From positions 1 through 7,181 of the forward strand of contig CALDMI010000024.1 in the NCBI GenBank assembly GCA_937914815.1: a DNA stretch of 7,181 nt, read 5' to 3'. The position numbers and the translations under genes were made by a program. Source of the stretch: an uncultured Clostridia bacterium (GTDB taxonomy: Bacteria > Bacillota > Clostridia > Oscillospirales > CAG-272). The stretch's first letter is position 1. Each line of letters begins with the position of its first letter. This document shows positions 1 through 4,840 of this stretch, piece after piece. Below the pieces are notes generated by a model. The model had not been told where the DNA came from. It ran no database searches and was given only the letters and a program-made list of their open reading frames with translations.

Positions 1-82
1 AAGTGCAGGCATACCCCTTTTGAATATCTTTGCCGGCGGCAGAGCAACCGCAACCTGTGCGCGCCCCGTCATCCGGCGATGT
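1..82 (-). other. 5' leader of a divergent transcript, function unknown
   Basis: These bases lie downstream of the perfect minus-strand promoter. A frame starting at the minus-strand ATG at 72-70 stays open to the window edge, but nothing resembling a ribosome binding site precedes it. A second in-frame ATG at 12-10 has AAAGGGG only one base upstream, which is too close. The leader is GC-rich and could fold: CGCCGG and CCGCCGGC segments lie about 35 bases apart. It contains AGGTTGCGG and, further on, TTCAAAAGGGGTATGCC, which faintly recall the start of lysine riboswitches (AGAGGTGCG... AGTATGCC). The match is partial and the diagnostic 3' half lies outside the window. It may equally be plain untranslated leader or the start of a coding region. 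Confidence 0.25.
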
Positions 83-88
83 AAGCGT

Positions 89-118
89 ATTATACACCAT
101 ATATTGTTGCGTTGTCAA
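89..118 (-). promoter_or_regulatory. Strong sigma-A promoter firing leftward out of the window
   Basis: On the minus strand there is a perfect -35 box TTGACA (113-118), an 18-base spacer and a perfect -10 box TATAAT (89-94). Transcription would start near position 82 and run toward base 1. Upstream of the -35 (about 119-155) the minus strand is rich in A and T tracts, which resembles an UP element. Two consensus hexamers at near-optimal spacing are unlikely by chance in this GC-rich DNA, so I infer a highly expressed divergent transcript whose gene lies outside the window. Confidence 0.8.
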
Positions 119-609
119 TACCAAATCTCAATATATAGTGTTTTTAATTTTTTCGGCGTCGGTGCGTGATTGTCGGTTTTTGCCCGTTTTCAAGCGGGAA
201 AATTGTTGACTTTTTCTTTTTCCGCTACCCCCTCGCCGATATTTTACGGCAGACTTTCCGCCGCCGGATTTTCCCCTTGTGAAAAAGGCACAAAACAGGG
301 CGACGATTTTCTACATATATCTCCCTGCGGCGGTCTGCCGCACCCCGTTTTCGCCGTCGGCGGGCTCTCCCCCCGTATTCCGACAGTCAGTCGGAAAAGG
401 CGCAACAAAAAAGTGCGAAAGAAAAAAAGGCTCCGCCGGAAAATGCCACGGCAAAAAACGCCTCCGAAAAGGGCACGGCAAAGAAAGCGCCGCAAAAAGC
501 GACGCCGGCAGTGCAACTTATATCTGCCCCCGCAATGCGGACTATATCCGCCCCCAAAGTATCGGATAAACAGCGCAAAGCGCAGCCGTATTTGCCCAAA
601 GCCCGGAGC

Positions 610-642
610 AATCGCCCAATTTCCGTAGTGTTTTGGGCGATT
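610..642. repeat. Perfect 10-bp inverted repeat (13-base loop)
   Basis: AATCGCCCAA at 610-619 is the exact reverse complement of TTGGGCGATT at 633-642, with a 13-base loop. No T tract follows on either strand, so it is not a typical intrinsic terminator. Its arms share the AATCGCCC word with the direct repeats just to the right, which points to a DNA-binding site rather than an RNA hairpin. That reading is inference. Confidence 0.6.
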
Positions 643-680
643 AACCGCCCGGTCCTATTGACAATCGCCCGGTCTTGACA
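635..680. promoter_or_regulatory. Operator-like cluster of AAYCGCCC half-sites with two TTGACA boxes
   Basis: GGGCGATT (635-642) abuts AACCGCCC (643-650), forming a 16-bp palindrome centred on TTAA with one mismatched pair. AATCGCCC recurs at 663-670. The longer word CGCCCGGTC occurs at 646-654 and 666-674, 20 bases apart. TTGACA hexamers sit at 658-663 and 675-680. The first has only a weak -10 candidate (TAAAAA at 682-687, 18-base spacer) and the second has none. Together with the copy at 610-617, four half-sites lie within about 60 bases, roughly 90 bases upstream of the ribF -35 box. A transcription-factor site is plausible, but the factor is unknown. Confidence 0.4.
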
Positions 681-761
681 GTAAAAATGCGCAGTCAGGC
701 AATGGCGTTATCGAAAAAATGGAAAAGAAAAAGCATATTGCATTATCCCGGTCAAAAAGAG

Positions 762-790
762 TTTACAAATCCCGTGAGAAGTGATATAAT
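762..790 (+). promoter_or_regulatory. Extended -10 sigma-A promoter of the ribF-prmA-rsmE operon
   Basis: TTTACA (762-767) is followed by a 17-base spacer and a perfect TATAAT (785-790). A TG dinucleotide one base before the -10 (782-783) makes it an extended -10 element. Transcription should begin near 797, giving a leader of only about 36 bases before the proposed ribF start. That is too short for an FMN riboswitch. Confidence 0.85.
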
Positions 791-818
791 TACTCTGTAT
801 GTAAAAACAAATGCCGGA

Positions 819-824
819 GGGAGG
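819..824 (+). promoter_or_regulatory. Ribosome binding site that decides the ribF start
   Basis: GGGAGG (819-824), within a longer purine run that also holds GGAGG at 816-820, is a strong Shine-Dalgarno sequence. Its end lies 8 bases before the ACG at 833, which is ideal spacing. It is more than 90 bases from the first in-frame canonical start codon (GTG at 917). Confidence 0.8.
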
Positions 825-832
825 CGGACAGT

Positions 833-1759
833 ACGGAAATCTTCAATATAAGACTTGACGGGCGGGACAGGCTCCACGCCGGGCGCCTCGCCGTCGCGCT
901 CGGATTTTTCGACGGAGTGCACATGGCACACAGAGAACTGATATCCGCCGCGGGGCGGGTGAACGGAGCGCGATGTGCCGTGCTTACTTTCCCTCTCTCG
1001 TCCGGTGTCAAGAGCGGCGGGAGACTCTATACGGAAGAGGAGCGGCTGCGCCTCCTTTCCGAGGCGGGGGCGGAGGTCTGCCTTATGGTCGACTTTTCCG
1101 CGGTGCGCGACATGGCGCCCGGGGATTTTGTCCGCGCGCTGTGTGAATATGTCTCCCCCGCCGCATGTATCTGCGGCTACAACTTCCGCTTCGGGCGGGG
1201 GGCTGCCGGCGACCCGGCGATGCTCTCCTCCGCGCTCTCGGAATACGGCGTGCCGCTCAAGGTAATGCCGGAGGTGACAGACGGGGGTGAGCCGGTGTCG
1301 ACCACAAGAATAAAGGAACTCATATCCGGAGGGGACCTCCGCACGGCGTGGCGGCTCCTCGCCCTGCCCTACCACATAATCGGGACGACGGAGCACGGCA
1401 TGAGAATAGGGACGGAGCACGCCCTCCCGACCCTGAATACCCCGATAGACCCTGTGCTCTTCTCCCCGCCCCGGGGCGTCTACTCCTCGGTCTGTGAGAT
1501 AGACGGCGTGCGCACCCTGTCGATCACGAATATCGGAGAATGCCCGACCTTTGGCGCGCGCCCGATGCACTGCGAGACGCACATAATAGATGAAGCAACC
1601 GGAGACCTCTACGGAAAACGGGTGATAATTTATCTTACCGGATACCTCCGCCCCGAGATAACCTTTGAGACCCCGGATGCGCTCTACGCTCAGATAGCCC
1701 GCGACATAGAAAAAACAAGAGAGGAAGCCCCCGTAAAATGGCTGAATGGACGAAAATAA
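833..1759 (+). CDS. ribF: Bifunctional riboflavin kinase / FAD synthetase RibF, probable ACG start
   Basis: RibF phosphorylates riboflavin to FMN and adenylylates FMN to FAD in the cytoplasm. The N-terminal nucleotidyltransferase domain shows GFFDGVHMAH (residues 24-33, the family's GxFDGVHxGH) and STTRIKELI (from 156, the family's SSTRIR). The C-terminal riboflavin kinase domain shows HALPTLN (196-202, aligning with GFPTAN), the NIGECPTFG segment, the likely catalytic Glu248 in CETHIID, then GDLYG and LRPE. With the start at 833 the protein is 308 residues, the usual family length. No ATG, GTG or TTG occurs in frame between the stop at 782-784 and GTG 917, which lies inside the active-site motif and would delete the N-terminus. 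The Shine-Dalgarno at 819-824 points to ACG 833, giving (M)EIFNIRLDGRDR. Two motif changes are notable: Gly to Ala in HxGH, and Ala to Leu in PTAN. The end overlaps prmA by 22 bases, which suggests coupled translation. The function is sure and the exact start less so. Confidence 0.93.
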   Translation, partial: TEIFNIRLDGRDRLHAGRLAVALGFFDGVHMAHRELISAAGRVNGARCAVLTFPLSSGVKSGGRLYTEEERLRLLSEAGAEVCLMVDFSAVRDMAPGDFVRALCEYVSPAACICGYNFRFGRGAAGDPAMLSSALSEYGVPLKVMPEVTDGGEPVSTTRIKELISGGDLRTAWRLLALPYHIIGTTEHGMRIGTEHALPTLNTPIDPVLFSPPRGVYSSVCEIDGVRTLSITNIGECPTFGARPMHCETHIIDEATGDLYGKRVIIYLTGYLRPEITFETPDALYAQIARDIEKTREEAPVKWLNGRK

Positions 1760-2670
1760 CCGCGACCGGAAATACCGCCGACCTCGACGGCATATGCGCC
1801 GTCATGAGCATGACCGACAACGGTCTTATGATAGAAGATTACTCCGACTTCTCGCTTAACGGAATGTACGGCGAGCTCGTCGACGACAGAATACTCGAAG
1901 CCGACAGAACGAAGGTCCGGGTCTCGGTCTTTATCCCGGAGGAGAGACACCCGGCAGAGGCGCTCGGCGCTATACGCGACGGGCTCGCCGCCGCGGGAAT
2001 ATCCGCCGCGGTGGAGTGCTCCGGGCTCGACGAGGAGGACTGGGCTGACTCATGGAAGAAATACTACCACCCGGTTCACATCGGCAGGGTCACGATAGTC
2101 CCCGCGTGGGAGGACTACAAGCCCGCGCCGGACGAGATAACCGTCGGAATGGACCCCGGCATGGCATTCGGCACCGGGGACCACGAGACAACGAGGCTCT
2201 GTATCCGTCTTCTTCAAGATACTGTTCACTGCGGGGACCGCATGCTCGACATCGGGACGGGCTCCGGCATACTCTCGATTGTCGGGGTGAAGCTCGGCGC
2301 GCGCTCCTCCTTTGCCTGTGACATCGACCCCGTCGCCGTCAGGGTAGCCGGAGAGAACGCCGCGCGCGAGGGGCTCTCCGACAGAATAAGCTGCGGGGTC
2401 TCCGACCTTCTCCGCGGGGTCGACACGTCGGGCGGGAAATATACCGTCTGCACCGCAAATATAGTTGCGGATATAATTATCAGAATGTTACCCGATATTG
2501 CCTCCTGCCTCACCGAGGACGCGCCGCTCATTCTCTCCGGAATAGTCGCGCCGAGAGCCGACGATGTAATAAAAAAAGCCGCGGAGTGCGGCTGGACGGT
2601 CGAGCGGCGGGAATGTGAGAACGAGTGGGTCGGTCTGCTCCTCCGCCGCACCGGCAGAGAGGGGGCGTAA
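1738..2670 (+). CDS. prmA: Ribosomal protein L11 methyltransferase PrmA
   Basis: PrmA uses S-adenosylmethionine to methylate amino groups of ribosomal protein L11 in the cytoplasm. The 310-residue length is typical. The N-terminal L11-recognition domain begins MAEWTKITAT and contains GLMIEDYSDF. The linker to the catalytic domain carries DPGMAFGTGDHETT (139-152), the family signature normally written DPGMAFGTGTHxTT, here with Asp148 for Thr. The Rossmann SAM-binding motif is LDIGTGSG (170-177), followed by an acidic ACDIDPVAV segment. The substrate-side Asn motif is NIVAD (from 241). The ATG start lies inside the end of ribF, with an AGAGGA Shine-Dalgarno at 1720-1725, a slightly long 12 bases upstream. 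The stop is one base from rsmE. Pairing with rsmE is a familiar arrangement of ribosome-modification genes. Confidence 0.96.
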   Translation: MAEWTKITATGNTADLDGICAVMSMTDNGLMIEDYSDFSLNGMYGELVDDRILEADRTKVRVSVFIPEERHPAEALGAIRDGLAAAGISAAVECSGLDEEDWADSWKKYYHPVHIGRVTIVPAWEDYKPAPDEITVGMDPGMAFGTGDHETTRLCIRLLQDTVHCGDRMLDIGTGSGILSIVGVKLGARSSFACDIDPVAVRVAGENAAREGLSDRISCGVSDLLRGVDTSGGKYTVCTANIVADIIIRMLPDIASCLTEDAPLILSGIVAPRADDVIKKAAECGWTVERRECENEWVGLLLRRTGREGA

Positions 2671-2671
2671 T

Positions 2672-3418
2672 ATGGCGCGTTTCTTCATATCCCCCGAGGA
2701 CATAGACCGTGGAGAAAATACCGCCGCGATACGCGGCGAGGACGCCTATCACATCGCCCGCTCGCTCAGAATGGCGGAGGGAGACGCCGTCACCCTCTGT
2801 GACGGGCACGGAACCGACTACTCCTGCCGCCTCACAAGAATAAGAGACGATGAATGTACCGCTGAGATACTCGCCACCCACCCGTCGGAGAGCGAGCCGC
2901 CGGCAGAGATAACCCTCTTTATGGCTTACCCGAAGGGGGACAAGCTCGAGACCGTCATACAGAAGGCTGTGGAGCTCGGCGCCGCGAAAATAATTCCCTT
3001 TGAGTCCTCGAGGTGCATAAAGCGCCCGTCGGCAGAGAAGGATGAGCGGCGGCTGACCCGTCTCACGAGAATAGCAAAAGAGGCGGCAAAGCAGTGCGGC
3101 AGGGGGAGAATCCCCGAGGTGCTGCCCACCCTGCGCTTCCGTGAAGTTCTCGCCCGGCGCTGTGACTTTGACGCGGCGCTCTTTGCCTACGAGGGGTCCG
3201 GCACTCTGTCGCTCCGTTCTGTGCTCGAGGGCATGCGGGAGAATGTGCCCCGGCGGCTCGCGGTTGTCGTGGGCTCCGAGGGCGGGTTCTCACAAGATGA
3301 GGCAGAGGCGGCGCAGACCGCCGGATTTACCCCCGTCAATCTCGGTCCGCGCATACTCCGCTGTGAGACCGCGCCGGACTATATTCTCTCGGCGATTTCA
3401 TACACTTTTGAGCTTTAA
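2672..3418 (+). CDS. rsmE: 16S rRNA m3U1498 methyltransferase RsmE
   Basis: RsmE N3-methylates uridine 1498 of 16S rRNA in the small subunit, using S-adenosylmethionine. The protein is 248 residues, a normal length. An N-terminal PUA-like RNA-binding domain (about 1-75, with ARFFISPEDID and EDAYHIARSLRM) precedes a SPOUT (trefoil knot) methyltransferase domain. Family landmarks are MAYPKGDKLETVIQKAVELGA, the KEAAKQCGR segment, GSEGGFS (201-207) and LGPRILRCETA (224-234). The usual GPEGGF has Ser in place of Pro here, and RTETA is RCETA. Both are mild variants around the SAM pocket. The ATG at 2672 is one base after the prmA stop, with AGAGGGGG just upstream. The frame extends further upstream to 2615, but that would overlap prmA and lacks the N-terminal family sequence. 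This is the last gene of the operon, and I see no GC-rich terminator after it. Confidence 0.95.
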   Translation: MARFFISPEDIDRGENTAAIRGEDAYHIARSLRMAEGDAVTLCDGHGTDYSCRLTRIRDDECTAEILATHPSESEPPAEITLFMAYPKGDKLETVIQKAVELGAAKIIPFESSRCIKRPSAEKDERRLTRLTRIAKEAAKQCGRGRIPEVLPTLRFREVLARRCDFDAALFAYEGSGTLSLRSVLEGMRENVPRRLAVVVGSEGGFSQDEAEAAQTAGFTPVNLGPRILRCETAPDYILSAISYTFEL

Positions 3419-3470
3419 TACCGACACTTATATATAATTAACTTGGAAGTAATATACAAATTTTCGCCGG

Positions 3471-3498
3471 TTTTTTTATGAAAAAAATAAATTTTTTC
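3471..3498. repeat. A/T-tract block with short AT inverted repeat
   Basis: A run of seven T (3471-3477), then ATG, seven A (3481-3487), TAAA and six T (3492-3497). GAAAAAA (3480-3486) pairs with TTTTTTC (3492-3498), and the T7 and A7 runs can also pair. It lies 11-38 bases upstream of the next -35 box, so it may act as curved DNA or an UP-type element. It could also end rsmE transcripts weakly, but no GC stem is present. Confidence 0.4.
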
Positions 3499-3508
3499 AA
3501 AATTACTA

Positions 3509-3537
3509 TTGAAAAACAACAAAAAATGCGGTAGAAT
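3509..3537 (+). promoter_or_regulatory. Sigma-A promoter of the PucR/CdaR-type regulator gene
   Basis: TTGAAA (3509-3514), a 17-base spacer and TAGAAT (3532-3537), each one base from consensus, sit in AT-rich DNA. Transcription would start near 3544, leaving a leader of about 118 bases before the ATG at 3662. The leader is C-rich with only short possible stems (for example CCCGTCGCGGG at 3601-3611), and I recognise no riboswitch in it. Confidence 0.75.
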
Positions 3538-3661
3538 GTATTGCAGTATAGACAAACAGCGGACCCCCCGCCGGTCATAATTTCCCCGCACCGGGTTCTT
3601 CCCGTCGCGGGCTTGTCCGTCGTTCGGAGCCGCAAAGCAATAGAAAGAAGGGGTAAAAACA

Positions 3662-4747
3662 ATGTCAAACCGTCTCTTCCAAACGGTCATTCACCAGATG
3701 AAGGATGTTGTCGGGCGCACAATCGGCGTTATCGACGAAAACGGAATAGTCATAGCCTGCAGCGAGCTTTCAAAAATCGGCGAGTCAAGACAGCGGATAA
3801 GAGAAGAGATTGCCTACTCCTCCGAGTTTATCTGCTACGACGACTACACCTATCGGTTCATAGCAACGCAGACAAAGACCGATATGATAGTCTTCGTTCA
3901 GGGAACGGACGAGTATGCGCAGAATATGTCGAGCCTTCTCTCGATATCTCTCGGCAACATAAAGAACCTCTACGACGAGAAGTATGATAAGGATTCTTTC
4001 ATAAAGAATATAATCCTTGATAACATACTCCCGAGCGATATATACATCAAGTCAAACGAGCTCCATTTCGTAAATGACGAACCCCGGGTTGTATTCGTCG
4101 TGAAGTTCCAGACGCCGACGGAGACCGCCCCCTACGAGATAGTACAGAACATAGTCACGGATAAATCCCGCACATATGTCATAAATATCAGCGAGCAGGA
4201 CATAGTTATAGTCAAGGAGATTGACCCCGAGATTGAAAACGAGGAGCTCGAGCGCATTGCAAACGAGCTTGTCGAGACCATAGCGAACGATTACTCGGCA
4301 AAGGTCGTCATCGGTATCTCCTCCGTCGTCACGAACCTCAAGGACCTCGCGAAAGCATATAAAGAAGTCAGAATAGCCCTCGAGGTCGGAAAGGTCTTTG
4401 ATATAGAGAAGCCGGTAATGTCCTATGAGAACCTCGGCATCGGCAGACTTATCTATCAGCTCCCGACCACCCTCTGCGAGATATTCCTCCAGGAGGTGTT
4501 CAAGAAGGGGTCGCTCGAGTCGCTCGACCGCGAGACGCTCATGACCGTGCAGAGCTTCTTTGAAAACAACCTCAACGTCTCCGAGACCTCGAGAAAGCTC
4601 TTCGTACACAGAAATACCCTCGTTTACCGCCTTGAAAAAATACGCAAGCTCACAGGGCTTGACCTCCGCGAATTTGACCACGCCGTAACCTTCAAGGTAG
4701 CCCTCATGGTAAAGAAGTATCTGACAAGCAAGCCGACAAAATTCTGA
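3662..4747 (+). CDS. PucR/CdaR-family transcriptional regulator
   Basis: The 361-residue protein is probably a cytoplasmic DNA-binding regulator. Its N-terminus (about 1-130, with GRTIGVIDENGIVIACSE and later a TDMIVFVQG strand) resembles the putative sugar-diacid recognition domain of CdaR. The middle (about 140-260, with VVIGISSVVTNLKDLAKAYKE) matches the GGDEF-like domain of the PucR family. The C-terminus (about 296-354, SFFENNLNVSETSRKLFVHRN, then TLVYRLEKIRKLTGLDLREF) is a clear PucR-type helix-turn-helix: the NVSETSRKLFVHRNTL core is diagnostic. No membrane segment is seen. The ATG at 3662 has AAGGGG at 3648-3653, 8 bases upstream, and its own promoter at 3509-3537. No glycerate, sugar-acid or purine catabolism genes are near, so the ligand and regulon cannot be inferred and the symbol cdaR is not justified. 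Family assignment is firm; the signal is unknown. Confidence 0.9.
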   Translation: MSNRLFQTVIHQMKDVVGRTIGVIDENGIVIACSELSKIGESRQRIREEIAYSSEFICYDDYTYRFIATQTKTDMIVFVQGTDEYAQNMSSLLSISLGNIKNLYDEKYDKDSFIKNIILDNILPSDIYIKSNELHFVNDEPRVVFVVKFQTPTETAPYEIVQNIVTDKSRTYVINISEQDIVIVKEIDPEIENEELERIANELVETIANDYSAKVVIGISSVVTNLKDLAKAYKEVRIALEVGKVFDIEKPVMSYENLGIGRLIYQLPTTLCEIFLQEVFKKGSLESLDRETLMTVQSFFENNLNVSETSRKLFVHRNTLVYRLEKIRKLTGLDLREFDHAVTFKVALMVKKYLTSKPTKF

Positions 4748-4763
4748 TATGCGGCTCAAGACC

Positions 4764-4789
4764 TACCCTGCCGCCCATGCGGCAGGGTA
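4764..4789 (+). terminator. Perfect 11-bp stem-loop; weak terminator or RNA-processing hairpin
   Basis: TACCCTGCCGC (4764-4774) pairs perfectly with GCGGCAGGGTA (4779-4789) around a CCAT loop, 16 bases after the regulator's stop codon. What follows is CTCTAATAATAA, not a U tract, so it is not a classic intrinsic terminator. It could still attenuate transcription, stabilise the upstream 3' end or be a processing site. The loop region 4772-4780 is exactly complementary to 4806-4814 downstream, so an alternative fold is possible. Confidence 0.6.
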
Positions 4790-4840
4790 CTCTAATAATA
4801 ACCCGGCATGGGCGCCGGAAGTTTTACGAAAGGCAGAAAA

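Larger units (their letters stand above)
156..757. other. Gene-free stop-poor stretch with Lys/Ala-rich remnant
   Basis: No reading frame here has a start codon with a ribosome binding site or recognisable protein content. All three plus-strand frames are open together from about 283 to 567, so open length alone means little. One plus frame, open from 283 to its TGA at 675-677, reads like an Ala/Lys/Pro-rich tail between 394 and 513 (pieces such as AKEKKAPPENATAKN and TAKKAPQKATPA). It continues with two ISAP motifs 24 bases apart (copies of TATATCYGCCCCC at 519-531 and 543-555). It has no ATG, GTG or TTG start, and its first in-frame stop upstream is TGA at 280-282. I read it as either a degraded end of an AKP-rich (histone H1-like) gene or compositionally biased non-coding DNA. 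Confidence 0.5.

Noticed and set aside
183..198. CCCGTTTTCAAGCGGG as a terminator
   Set aside because: The stem is only four GC pairs plus weak pairs, and the T-rich run is separated from it by about 12 bases. No gene reads into it from the left.
170..628. Plus-strand reading frame of 152 codons from a TTG, very rich in Arg/Lys
   Set aside because: No ribosome binding site, no protein-like composition, and the other two plus frames are equally open over most of it.
797..832. FMN riboswitch ahead of ribF
   Set aside because: The mapped promoter leaves only about 36 leader bases, far too short for an RFN element, and no conserved RFN sequence is present.
702..851. Small frame of 49 codons starting at ATG 702
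   Set aside because: It spans the strong ribF promoter and ribosome binding site, has only AGG two bases before its ATG, and resembles nothing known to me.
811..858. Possible 15-codon leader peptide (ATG 811) overlapping the ribF start
   Set aside because: No ribosome binding site of its own, and the real Shine-Dalgarno lies inside it. It is most simply a chance frame.
752..1582. Long minus-strand frame of 276 codons opposite ribF
   Set aside because: It is antisense to an unmistakable RibF and arises from GC-rich codon structure. Its Arg/Gly/His-rich translation has no family features.
4052..4759. Minus-strand frame of 235 codons opposite the regulator gene
   Set aside because: It is a shadow of the PucR/CdaR-type gene. 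No ribosome binding site or motif supports it.
4808..4840. Upstream ATG start for the protease
   Set aside because: It has no Shine-Dalgarno, whereas ATG 4841 has AAAGG 7 bases upstream and gives a normal lipoprotein signal peptide.
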